A stretch of DNA of 64,000 bases from VXYL01 sp965199915 (GTDB lineage: Bacteria; Pseudomonadota; Gammaproteobacteria; Pseudomonadales; Azotimanducaceae), in the NCBI GenBank assembly GCA_965199915.1, contig OZ241348.1, positions 930,001-994,000 of the forward strand, in the 5' to 3' direction. Position numbers and translations under genes: made by a program. The first letter of the stretch is position 1. Each line of letters begins with the position of its first letter. This document shows, piece by piece, positions 34,847 to 43,776 of the stretch. Below the pieces are notes generated by a model. It was given only the letters and a program-made list of their open reading frames with translations. It ran no database searches and was not told the DNA's origin.

Positions 34847-35575
34847 TCAGCCGTCGAGCATGCGTTCCCGACGATTGGCGCGCAGGAACGCGAGCGAGGC
34901 GATGCCGCAAGCCACCAAGGCGACGCCGATGCGGTTTTGCACCGTCCAGGCAAGCAACTCGGCGGCGTCCGAACTGCGCGCCGCGAGCGGGTTGAAAAAC
35001 GGCGAGCCGCGCGCCTGGTTTTCCCCAAAGCCGGTGATCAGGCCGTTCAGCACCAGCACGGCAACGGTGACCATTCCCCCGGCCACCTCGCTGCGGAACA
35101 AGGTCGCCATGGCCATCGCCAACACCAAGTAGAAAGTGGCCGCTTGCAGGGCGCCGTACAACGCGCCAAGCGGCAGTTCGGAGACGAAGAACAAGCGCAC
35201 GGTCACCGCCAACAACGCTTCGGCCAGCACGAGCAGGAACACGCCGCCGGCGAGTTTCGCCCACCACACGCGCTGGCAGCCGCCGGGCACGGTGTAGGCG
35301 ATCTCCAAGCTGCGCCCGTCGATTTCGCCGGCGATGACGCGCACGCCCAAGAACACGGCCAACGCCGTCATCGGCAGGGCCATGATGCCCTGCGCCGCGT
35401 CCGGCTCGAAACCGCCGCGCATGCCGAGCAGCGTTGCGCCCGCCAACGCCGCCGGCCAAAGCAGCGTCAACGGCGGCAGCAACCAGAACCGATGCCCCGC
35501 CACCGTGAGCGCGGCCAATCGGTACAACGCGAACCGGGCCCTGAACCCAGCCCACAACGCCCGCAACATGCGCAT
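34847..35575 (-). CDS. ABC-2-like membrane permease
   Basis: About 242 residues with six hydrophobic segments: LTVAGHRFWLLPPLTLLWPAALAGATLLG, IMALPMTALAVFLGVRVIAGEIDGRSLE, LAGGVFLLVLAEALLAVTV, ALQAATFYLVLAMAMATLF, VAGGMVTVAVLVLNGLITGF and NRIGVALVACGIASLAFL. Such proteins pair with an ABC ATPase for export. The ATG at 35573-35575 (or GTG at 35578) overlaps the preceding stop as TGATG. No separate ATPase gene is present; the obvious partner is the ABC domain fused to the upstream RND protein. Confidence 0.82.
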   Translation of the reverse strand: MRMLRALWAGFRARFALYRLAALTVAGHRFWLLPPLTLLWPAALAGATLLGMRGGFEPDAAQGIMALPMTALAVFLGVRVIAGEIDGRSLEIAYTVPGGCQRVWWAKLAGGVFLLVLAEALLAVTVRLFFVSELPLGALYGALQAATFYLVLAMAMATLFRSEVAGGMVTVAVLVLNGLITGFGENQARGSPFFNPLAARSSDAAELLAWTVQNRIGVALVACGIASLAFLRANRRERMLDG

Positions 35576-38500
35576 CACGCCGCGGCGTCCAGATCGGCGC
35601 GCGAAATGAGCCAGAGATAGCCGTCCTCCAAACGCGCCTCCACGGCCTTGGCATCGACCGCCGGCGAGGTCTCGCGCAGCACGCGGCGCACGGTGACGCC
35701 TCCGGCCGGGGCCTCCTCCGCCAGAATCGCGTCGCTCGGCACGTCGAAACGCTCCGCCGCCGGCGAGCGCACCTCCCACACCCGGCCTTGCGCGGCTTGC
35801 GCCAAGGCCGCCGGCTCGCCATCGAACACCAAGCGCCCGGCGGCCAGCACCAGCACCCGTTCGCACGCCACCGCGACATCCTCCACCACATGCGTGGAGA
35901 ACAACACGATGCGTTCCTCCGCCAAGCGGCTCAGCAAATTGCGAAAGCGGATGCGCTCGCGCGGGTCCAAGCCCACGGTGGGCTCGTCGACAATGATCAC
36001 GGGCGGCAGCCGCAGCAGCGTGCGCGCCACGGCCACGCGCTGCCGCATGCCGCCGGACAGCGCTTTGATCTTGTCGTCCGCCTTGCCTTCGAGACCCACC
36101 TCGCGCAGCAAGCGCTCCACCCGCTCCCGGCGCGCCGCCACCGGCAGGTCGTAGAGCGCGCCGAAGTACGATAGGTATTCGCGCGCCGAGAGGCCGCCGG
36201 GCAGGCCGGCGTCCTGCGGCAGGTAGCCCACCCAACGCGCCAGCACGTTGCGCACCTTGCCGAGCGGCGCGCCGCCAAGGAAGATCGCGCCGCGGGTGGG
36301 GTCGAGAATGCCCGCGAGTTGGCGCAGCAGCGTGGTCTTGCCGGCGCCGTTCGGCCCAAGCACGCCGACCATGCCCTTCTCCACGCGGAAACTCACCTCC
36401 GAGACGGCGCGCACCGGACGCACTGGCAGGTCGAAGCCGCCCAGCCGCAAGGCCCAGCGTCGAAGCAGGGTGCGCGGGTAGCGGAACGGCCCCGAGCGGG
36501 CGCGCGCCGCCAATTGGCCGCGCTGCTGCAGCACCGCGCCGCGCCGCACCAGCTGACCCGCGCCCAGCAGCACCGCCGCCAACACCGGCAGCGCCACCAC
36601 CGTTCGCGGCGGATCGCCGGCCAAGAACGGCGCCAACCACATCCAATACGCGAACGCCGCCAACAGCAACCAGGGGACCAGCGTTCGGGCCACGCCCTCC
36701 ACGCCCCCCGGTGTCACCACGCCGGCCGCGTCGGCGCGGCCTCGGGCGCGGCGAACGTCCAGCAGCAGACGCCCAAAGAACAGGCCGCCGAGCATCCACA
36801 GCAGCAGCTTCCACGCGCTCCCTTGGACGAAATGCGCCACGCCGAAGGGCGCCACCGTCAAGATCAACTGCGGGCCGAAGCGGCGCAGCGCGTCTCGAAG
36901 CTCGAAGCCGACGCCTTCCACCACGCCGCCTTGCGCCAGGACGCGGGCTTGGAAGTCGCGCCCGGCGCGCAGCGCGGTGCGCAGCGGCCCGGGCAGGCCG
37001 TAGGTCTTTTTCAGGTTGCGCACGTCCACCGCCGGCGGCCCCGCGCCAGTGTCCGGCGTAGCCACTTCCACGCGGCGAAACGCCAGCACGGTGATGGCGA
37101 GCAGCCCGCCGCCCACCAGCAGGCTTGTCACCACCTGCCAGAGCAGCGAGGTGATGACATCCGTCAACGTCAACGAGAGCATCACCGCCAAAGTGGCGCC
37201 GAACCAGCCCACCACCAGCCACGGTCCCACGCGCCCGAACAGCCGGTCCAAGCGTTGCAAGAGAATGTACGCCACCGGAACGACCAACAGCGTCAGCACG
37301 GTCGAGGTGATCAAGCCGCCGATGACGACGATGGCGAACGGCGGCCACAATTCGTTCTCGCGGCCGGTGGTGATGGCGAGCGGCCACAGCGCCGCGATGG
37401 TGGTGGCGGAAGTCATCAACACCGGCCGCGTGCGCTCGCGCACCGCGGCCAGCGCCGCAGCCCCCGGCGACCAGCCGCCGCGCACGCGCTGCGCGATCCG
37501 ATCCACCAACAGAATGGCCGGATTGACGGCCAAGCCGAACAACATGATCACGCCCGCCGCGGCCATCATCGACGCCGGCGTGCCGGTGAACACGAACAAC
37601 CAAGCCGAACCGAGCACCGCCAGCGGCAGCGCGAGCAGCACCAAAACAGGCAACGTCAACGACTCGAACGCCATCGCCAGCACCAGCGCGAGCAGCAGCA
37701 GCGCCGGCACCGCCAACTTGCGCGCCATGGAGTCCGTTTCGTCCTGTTCCCGCACCTCCACCGTGTAGCCCGGCTGCCGCGGCGCCGTCTGCGCCACCGC
37801 CGCGACCTCCTTCTCCACCGCCGCCAAACCGGGGCCGGAATCCGGCACGTCGCGGCCCAAGCGAAAGTACACGCTCGCCTCGCGGCGTCCGTTGTGGTGG
37901 GTGATCATCGGCGACGGCGGCATCTGGCGGATCGACGCGAGCGCCGCGATCGGCGCGACGCCGGACTCGGTCTGCACCCGCAGCCGCCGCAAGTCGCGCC
38001 CGGCGAACGGTTCGCGGGCGCCCACCCGTTCCACCACCACGGGAATCTCGCGTCCCGACGCCAGCACGAAGCCACCGGCGGCGCGGAAGCCCTCCCGCCC
38101 CACCACCTGCAACACGGGCAGCACTTCGTCCAAAGTGAGCCCGAACGCCTCGAAGGCGCGGCGGTTCGGCGCCACCCACAACTCCTCCATGCCGGGCGGG
38201 GTCGCCTGCCAAGCGTTGGCGACCGCCGGCACCGCCTCCAGGCGCGCCACGATGTCGCGCGCCAAACGGTTCAGCGGCGCCGTTTCCGGACCGGACAACA
38301 CGACCTCGCGCGGGCCGCCGCCGAACGCCGCCTGCATGCCTTCGCCGCCGCCGCGCCCCTTGCCGCCGCCGATGCGCTCTTCCCCCGGGCGCAGCAGCTC
38401 GAAACCGTTGATCTCTTCCGCGACGTCCTTGGCCACTTCACGCACCCGCGAAACCGTCAGGCGTTCCGGGCGCTCCTCCTCGTCGACGAACCGGACGGTG

Positions 38501-40377
38501 ATGGACGCGCCGTCTTCGGACACCTCGGACACCACGGTGTCCACGCCCTCCAGGCGCAAGACCGCCCCTTCCACGCGGCCAACCGCGTTGGCCAGCGCTT
38601 CGGCCGACGCGGCGCCTCTGGCATAGCGTCCGAGCATGCGCACCTCGTCGGCGCGCTCCGCGTCCGCGCGCCCGGATCCGCTCAACGCCAAAGGCACCGC
38701 GGTGACCAGGGTGAGCAGCATGGCGAACAGCGTCCCCGCGAGCCACCCGGAAGGCCGCCGCAACGCGTTCTTGAGCACGCCGGCGAACAGAATGCGCGCC
38801 GGGTCCGGGGGGCGCAGGCCGCCGGAACGGTCGCGGCGCTGTCGGCTCCGCCGCACGCGGTGGGCCGCCGCCGGCGCCGCGAGGCGGTACGCGAGCACGG
38901 GCACCAACCCCACCGCCACCAGCAGCGACGCCGCCAGCGGCAGCAACAACGCCGCCGCGACGATGCCGAGCAGGGACGCCGCGGTGGTGTCCAAGTCCAC
39001 CAAGGTCATGGGCAGGAACACGATCGCCGTGGTGGCGCTCGCGGCGGCGATGGCGAGGGCGGTGCGCCGCACGCCGCGGCGCGCGGCGTCGGCCGGCGCG
39101 GCGCCACGCTCCAAGCCGCGCAGCACCGCTTCGTACACCACAATGCTGTTGTCGATGAGCAGGCCGATGGAGAGCGACAGGCCAATCAAGGAGATGACGT
39201 TCAAGGTCTGATCGAAGACATACAACAGCGCGAGGGCGGCGAGCAAGCTCACTGGCACGGCGACGCCGACCACCGCCACGGCGCGCCATTCGCGCAGAAA
39301 GAGGAACAACACGGCGAGCGCGATCAAGTACCCGGACAGGGCCAGCTTCGCCAAGTGGCCGATCTGCTTTTCCACAGCTTCCGCGGCGTCGCTGCCAATC
39401 ACCAGATCGAGGCCGAGGGGCGCGATCTCGCGGCGCAGCTCCTCCACGCGCTCGCGCAACGCCCGGCCCAAGCGAATGAGATTGGCGCCCTGCTCCTGGT
39501 AGATGACCACGCCCACCGCCGGTTCGCCGTTGACGCGCAGATAGGACTGATCGGGAGAGACGCCAAAGGCGATGTCCGCGACGTGGCCCAGTTTGGCCGG
39601 ACGATCCGGCCGCAGGCGCAGGTCCCGCAAACCGTGGAGCCCCGGCGGCTGCCCCTCCATGAGCACCTGTTGGCGTCCGTCCGGGGACTCCAAGGTGCCC
39701 ACGTGGCGCGTTTGCTCCATGTTGCGCGAAACCGCGCCGATCACCTCCATCGGCGTCACGCCCGCCGCGACGACGCGACGCGGATCCACCGTCACCGTCA
39801 CCTGGCGCCGCGCGCCGCCGGTGGCGAACGCTTCGCTCACCCCCGGCACCGCCGCGAAGCGCGGCGCGAGGAGCTGGTCGGTGCGGTCGTAGAGCGCTTC
39901 CAGATCCACCTGCCGGGCGCCGTCGGTTCCGCCGAGCACATGCACCATCATCACGAAACTGCCCAGCGCCGAGGTGCGGTCCTCGGTCGAGGAGACCCGC
40001 AAGTTCGCTTGACCGCGCGGCTGCTCGCGGGCGATGGCGGCGGCGATGCGGCGCAGCTCGGCCTCCCGCACCTTGATGTCCGTGCCGGATTCGAAGCGCA
40101 CGCGGAAGTTGCCGCCCATGCCGCGCACTTGGCCCCATGTCTCCGCAACGTGGGGCAACGCCGAGACGCGGGCTTGCAGCGGCAGCAGCATCTCGCGCTC
40201 CACCACCTCCGGTTCGCTGCCGGCGCGCCAGAAACTCACATACAGCGAATCCCCCTGGATGGCCGGCATGAGTTCCACCGGAATGCGCTGCCAGCCCACC
40301 AGCCCAAGGATCACCATGCCCACGAACACCATGCTCACGGCGACCGGCCGGCGCACCGGCAGATCCAACAGGTTCAT
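35575..40377 (-). CDS. RND permease fused to a C-terminal ABC ATPase
   Basis: A single open frame of 1600 residues. Residues 1 to about 1080 are a complete HAE-type RND permease: MNLLDLPVRRPVAVSMVFVGMVILG opens it, LSIGLLIDNSIVVYEAVLRG is the TM4 motif (one Asp, then Asn), two periplasmic halves are present and LFGLAVNPAILLVDRI is the TM10 equivalent. At about 1119 VRNLKKTYG looks like the first strand of an ABC ATPase. About 200 residues with several hydrophobic helices follow, and only then, from about 1321, RAVSEVSFRVEKGMVGVLGPNGAGKTTLL (Walker A), LSGGMRQRVAVARTLL (signature), VIIVDEPTVGLDP (Walker B) and FSTHVVEDV (switch His). The start at 40377 has GAGG nearby; ATG 40410 or GTG 40392 are alternatives. 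Downstream it is coupled to an ABC-2-like permease. Confidence 0.9.
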   Translation of the reverse strand: MNLLDLPVRRPVAVSMVFVGMVILGLVGWQRIPVELMPAIQGDSLYVSFWRAGSEPEVVEREMLLPLQARVSALPHVAETWGQVRGMGGNFRVRFESGTDIKVREAELRRIAAAIAREQPRGQANLRVSSTEDRTSALGSFVMMVHVLGGTDGARQVDLEALYDRTDQLLAPRFAAVPGVSEAFATGGARRQVTVTVDPRRVVAAGVTPMEVIGAVSRNMEQTRHVGTLESPDGRQQVLMEGQPPGLHGLRDLRLRPDRPAKLGHVADIAFGVSPDQSYLRVNGEPAVGVVIYQEQGANLIRLGRALRERVEELRREIAPLGLDLVIGSDAAEAVEKQIGHLAKLALSGYLIALAVLFLFLREWRAVAVVGVAVPVSLLAALALLYVFDQTLNVISLIGLSLSIGLLIDNSIVVYEAVLRGLERGAAPADAARRGVRRTALAIAAASATTAIVFLPMTLVDLDTTAASLLGIVAAALLLPLAASLLVAVGLVPVLAYRLAAPAAAHRVRRSRQRRDRSGGLRPPDPARILFAGVLKNALRRPSGWLAGTLFAMLLTLVTAVPLALSGSGRADAERADEVRMLGRYARGAASAEALANAVGRVEGAVLRLEGVDTVVSEVSEDGASITVRFVDEEERPERLTVSRVREVAKDVAEEINGFELLRPGEERIGGGKGRGGGEGMQAAFGGGPREVVLSGPETAPLNRLARDIVARLEAVPAVANAWQATPPGMEELWVAPNRRAFEAFGLTLDEVLPVLQVVGREGFRAAGGFVLASGREIPVVVERVGAREPFAGRDLRRLRVQTESGVAPIAALASIRQMPPSPMITHHNGRREASVYFRLGRDVPDSGPGLAAVEKEVAAVAQTAPRQPGYTVEVREQDETDSMARKLAVPALLLLALVLAMAFESLTLPVLVLLALPLAVLGSAWLFVFTGTPASMMAAAGVIMLFGLAVNPAILLVDRIAQRVRGGWSPGAAALAAVRERTRPVLMTSATTIAALWPLAITTGRENELWPPFAIVVIGGLITSTVLTLLVVPVAYILLQRLDRLFGRVGPWLVVGWFGATLAVMLSLTLTDVITSLLWQVVTSLLVGGGLLAITVLAFRRVEVATPDTGAGPPAVDVRNLKKTYGLPGPLRTALRAGRDFQARVLAQGGVVEGVGFELRDALRRFGPQLILTVAPFGVAHFVQGSAWKLLLWMLGGLFFGRLLLDVRRARGRADAAGVVTPGGVEGVARTLVPWLLLAAFAYWMWLAPFLAGDPPRTVVALPVLAAVLLGAGQLVRRGAVLQQRGQLAARARSGPFRYPRTLLRRWALRLGGFDLPVRPVRAVSEVSFRVEKGMVGVLGPNGAGKTTLLRQLAGILDPTRGAIFLGGAPLGKVRNVLARWVGYLPQDAGLPGGLSAREYLSYFGALYDLPVAARRERVERLLREVGLEGKADDKIKALSGGMRQRVAVARTLLRLPPVIIVDEPTVGLDPRERIRFRNLLSRLAEERIVLFSTHVVEDVAVACERVLVLAAGRLVFDGEPAALAQAAQGRVWEVRSPAAERFDVPSDAILAEEAPAGGVTVRRVLRETSPAVDAKAVEARLEDGYLWLISRADLDAAA

Positions 40378-40417
40378 CGACGCGAGCCTCACGCCCCGCC
40401 CCCTTGCCATTCCGCGG

Positions 40418-43400
40418 TCACGCCGGCAACCCCCGGCGCCGGTGCCGCAGCCGGTCCAACACGAGGTACAGGCACGGCAACACCAACAGCGAGCCGATCG
40501 TCGAGGCGACGATGCCACCGATGATCGTGATCGCCATCGGCGCCCGCAGCTGGGCGCCCTCGCCGCCGCCGAACAGCAGCGGCGTCAACGCCAGCGCGGT
40601 GGTGAGCGTGGTCATCAGAATCGGCCGCAGGCGAATGCCGGCCGCGGCCGCCAGCGCCGCGACGGTGTCTTGCCCGTCGGCCATGAGCTGCCGCGCGGTG
40701 GTGACCAGCAGCACGGCGTCGTTCACCGCGACTCCCGCGAGCACAATGCAGCCCAGCATGGCCATCACGCCGATGGGCTGACCGCCCGGCACCAGCGCCG
40801 CGGCGACGCCGATCAGCGCGAGTGGAATCGCCGCGAGCACCGTCACCGGCTGCAGCAACGACTCGAAGGTGCCGGCCAGCACCATCAACACCAAAGCAAG
40901 CGCCAGGACGCCGGCCAGTCGCAGTTCGCCAAACGTGCGCGCGCGCTCCTCTTCCTGACCGCGCAACGCGGCGTGCAGACCCGGCGGCAGCGGCGCGTCG
41001 GCCAGCGCCGCGCGCACCGCAGCCACCGCCTGCGCCTGCGTGGCGCCCTCGGCAACCTGCGCCGTCACTTGCGCGGTGCGGCGTTGATCGCGCCGAAACA
41101 CCTCGCGCGCGCCCTGCCGATGGTGGAACGTGGCCACTTCGCCGACCGCCACCGGGCGCCCGCTCGAGGTGCGCAGTTCCACGTCGCCCAAACGGTCGAT
41201 ATCCGGCGCCGGCAAGCGGATGGTGACCGCGCGCTCCTCGTCGCCCATGGACAGCCGCGTCGCCACGCGTCCGTCCAGACTCGCTTCCAACACCCGGCCC
41301 ACCGTGGCCAGATTCACGCCCAGCGCGTCCGCCATCGCCCGGTCGAGCGTCACGCGCAGCTCCGGCGGCCCGCCTTCGAATGACGAGCGCACGTTCCACA
41401 GCTCCGGCAACGCGGAGAGCGCGTCCTTCGCCACGGCCGCGCCGCGCCGCAGGTCGTCCAAGGCGTTGCCGGCGATTTCCACCACCACCGGCGGCCCGCT
41501 CGCTCCCAACGAGTCGGTGAGCGCGGAACGGCTGATCTCCCACGCCACCTCGGTGTCCGGCAGCGCGTCGAGCGCCGCGCCCACGCTCGCCGCCACCTGC
41601 CGGCCGGTTGGCCCGTCCGGCGTCATGCGCACATGCACCCGGGCGGTGTTCTCCTCCGTGAGCTCGCTGCGGATGGCGCGGTCGTCCTCCGGCAGCCGGC
41701 CGACCTCGGCCAGCGTGGCCGCGAGCGCCCCCTCCCCGGCTTGCGCCAGCATCGCTTCCACGCCGGCCGCCGTCTGCGCGGTGGATTCCACGCGCTGCGC
41801 GGCGGGACCGACCAAGCGCACCGAGAACTGCCGCGGGTCGGACGGCGCCAGCAACTCGGTGCCGAGCCCCGCCAACAGCGTCGCCGCGCCGCCAAACAAC
41901 ACCACGGCCACGAGCACGACCGCGGCCGGACGCAGCAACAGCCGCGCCACCAACCGTTCCAGCCAAGCGCGGGCGCGCGAAGCCGCCGCCTCCGCGGCGA
42001 CGCCGGCGCGGGGCGTCTTCGGCAAGAACCAGCGCCCGAGCGCCGGGATCAAGAACACCGCGACCACCAGCGACGCCAACAACGAAACAACCACGGTGAA
42101 CGCGATGCCGTCGATGAGGCGAGCGGCCAGCCCCTCCACGAACAGCACCGGCAGAAACACGACGCAGGTGGTGAGCGTGCTCGCCACGATGGCGCCGGCC
42201 ACTTGGCCGGTGCCCTTCGCCGCGGCGTCCGCCGGCGCGTCGCCGGCAGCGAGCCGCCGGTACATGGACTCCACGACGACGATGGCGTTGTCCACCAGCA
42301 TGCCGGCGCCCAACGCGAGGCCGCCCAAGGTGACGATGTTCAGGCTGTGGTCGCCGTAGTTCATGCCGAACAGGGCGGCGAACACCGACACCGGCACCGC
42401 CGTGGCGACGATGAAGGTCGCGCCCATTGAACGCAGGAACACCGCCAGCACCAGCACCGCCAACGCGATGCCGGCGCCGGCGGCGATCTTGAGGTCGTCC
42501 AAGGCGTCGGTGACCAGTTTGGCGTCGTCGGCGATTTCGTGAACATCCACGCCGGGCAGGTCGTTGCCGAGTCCGGCCAACGCCTCGCGCACTTCGGCCG
42601 AAACCTCCACGGTGTTGGCGCCGGCCTCCTTGTAGATGGAGAGGCCCACCCCTTCGCGGCCGTTGACGCGCACCAAGTGGTCGATCTCCGCGTCCACCAC
42701 CTGCACGGTGCCGATGTCGGAAACGCGCACCGCCTGGCGTGCGCCCGCTTGGCCGGCGGCGCCGGGCTCCGCGATATAGCGCACAACGACGGCCGCGACA
42801 TCCTCCGCCTTGCGGAAGCGCGAGATGCCGCGCACTTGAAAGATGCGGTCGTTCTCCTCCAAGGTGCCGGCGGTGACATCGGCGTTCTCGGTGTTGACGC
42901 GGTTCTCCAACAGCGCCAAGGAAACGCCGTAGGCCTCCATGCGGTAGCGGTCCACCAGCACCCGCACTTCCTTTTGCCGCCCGCCGGTGACGCGCACCTC
43001 GGCGACCCCCGGCAACTGCTCCAAGCCCGGAGCGATTTGCCGGCGCGCCATGTGCCGCAGTTCCGCCAGATCCGGTTTGCCGGTGGGCGCCACCAAACCC
43101 AACGTGAGGATCGGCGCTTGGCGCGGGTCGAAGCGGCGCACGAGCACCTCGTCCACCTGCGGATCGCCTTCAATGGGCCCCACGGCCTTCTGCACATCCA
43201 CCAACGCGAGGTCCAAGTCCGCGTCCCAGTCGAAGGTGACCGTCGACACCAGGCGGCCGGCGCGCGCCACCTGGTCGACATCGAGAATGCCGCGCACGGA
43301 GAACAACTGTTGCTCCACGCGCTGGCCGTAGAGCCGTTCCATCTCCACCGGCGGCCGGTTGCCGGAGCGAATCGCCACCACCACCGTGGGGCTTTGCAGG

Positions 43401-43528
43401 TCCGGCAGCAGGTCCACCGGCAGCTCGCGCCAAGACAGCCACCCGACCAAGGCGACGGCCAGCGCCACCACAGTGACCGCCACCGGCCGGCGCGTGGCCG
43501 CGGCGGCCAAGGACTCGAACAACGTCAC
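40418..43528 (-). CDS. RND efflux permease (AcrB/HAE family)
   Basis: 1036 residues, the normal length. N-terminal FESLAAAATRRPVAVTVVALAVALVGWLSWRELPVDLLPD is typical. GLALGAGMLVDNAIVVVESMYR is the TM4 motif and LAGVAVNDAVLLVTTARQL the TM10 motif. Twelve hydrophobic segments in the usual two clusters and two large periplasmic loops are seen. It lies about 40 bases before the RND-ABC gene, so two RND subunits are encoded side by side and might form a heteromeric pump with the membrane-fusion lipoprotein (inference). Confidence 0.94.
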   Translation of the reverse strand: MTLFESLAAAATRRPVAVTVVALAVALVGWLSWRELPVDLLPDLQSPTVVVAIRSGNRPPVEMERLYGQRVEQQLFSVRGILDVDQVARAGRLVSTVTFDWDADLDLALVDVQKAVGPIEGDPQVDEVLVRRFDPRQAPILTLGLVAPTGKPDLAELRHMARRQIAPGLEQLPGVAEVRVTGGRQKEVRVLVDRYRMEAYGVSLALLENRVNTENADVTAGTLEENDRIFQVRGISRFRKAEDVAAVVVRYIAEPGAAGQAGARQAVRVSDIGTVQVVDAEIDHLVRVNGREGVGLSIYKEAGANTVEVSAEVREALAGLGNDLPGVDVHEIADDAKLVTDALDDLKIAAGAGIALAVLVLAVFLRSMGATFIVATAVPVSVFAALFGMNYGDHSLNIVTLGGLALGAGMLVDNAIVVVESMYRRLAAGDAPADAAAKGTGQVAGAIVASTLTTCVVFLPVLFVEGLAARLIDGIAFTVVVSLLASLVVAVFLIPALGRWFLPKTPRAGVAAEAAASRARAWLERLVARLLLRPAAVVLVAVVLFGGAATLLAGLGTELLAPSDPRQFSVRLVGPAAQRVESTAQTAAGVEAMLAQAGEGALAATLAEVGRLPEDDRAIRSELTEENTARVHVRMTPDGPTGRQVAASVGAALDALPDTEVAWEISRSALTDSLGASGPPVVVEIAGNALDDLRRGAAVAKDALSALPELWNVRSSFEGGPPELRVTLDRAMADALGVNLATVGRVLEASLDGRVATRLSMGDEERAVTIRLPAPDIDRLGDVELRTSSGRPVAVGEVATFHHRQGAREVFRRDQRRTAQVTAQVAEGATQAQAVAAVRAALADAPLPPGLHAALRGQEEERARTFGELRLAGVLALALVLMVLAGTFESLLQPVTVLAAIPLALIGVAAALVPGGQPIGVMAMLGCIVLAGVAVNDAVLLVTTARQLMADGQDTVAALAAAAGIRLRPILMTTLTTALALTPLLFGGGEGAQLRAPMAITIIGGIVASTIGSLLVLPCLYLVLDRLRHRRRGLPA

Positions 43529-43565
43529 GAGCGACGTTCGACGAAGAACACCAGCGGCAACAACC

Positions 43566-43597
43566 CTGGCCGCCGATCACCGTGACGCTCGCGTGCC
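43566..43597 (-). pseudogene. Possible remnant of a second membrane-fusion gene 3' end
   Basis: A 20-base window at 43569-43588 matches 46422-46441, the last codons of the membrane-fusion gene (…VRVIGG stop), with one mismatch; translated, it reads SVTVIGG. It sits 41 bases upstream of the RND start, where the end of a membrane-fusion gene would be expected before the array copy was inserted. The match is short, so this is tentative. Confidence 0.4.
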
Positions 43598-43720
43598 GAG
43601 GCGACGACAGACGGACGCGCACTACTTGAGGATGTGCCGCCCCGCAAGGCCGCCAGTGTTCCGGTCGAGCGACGAAACCCGCCCCACTGGAACGCATGTT
43701 GTTTTGGAAGCGGCACCCTA

Positions 43721-43755
43721 ACACTCCCGCACGGAGCGTATGACCATATCACACG
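43721..43755. repeat. 35-bp repeat upstream of the RND gene
   Basis: Contains GCACGGAGCGTATGACC and matches 47631-47665 at 30 of 35 positions. The other copy lies just upstream of the membrane-fusion gene. On the minus strand it offers TATGGT (here) or TAAGGT (there), so it may be a duplicated promoter or operator region. The rest of 43529-43776 shows only the membrane-fusion remnant. Confidence 0.65.
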
Positions 43756-43776
43756 CCACGCTTGGAACCGGGACGC

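Noticed and set aside
36319..40524. Plus-strand open frame of about 1400 codons opposite the RND-ABC gene
   Set aside because: It is dominated by Arg, His, Gln and Ala with no domain signatures and lies antisense to a clearly conserved protein. Such shadow frames are expected in GC-rich coding DNA.
40418..43528. Loss of the RND proton-relay Asp pair as evidence of inactivity
   Set aside because: VDNAIV in place of VDDAIV and Asn in the TM10 motif are common in functional HAE-type relatives, so they do not indicate a dead pump.
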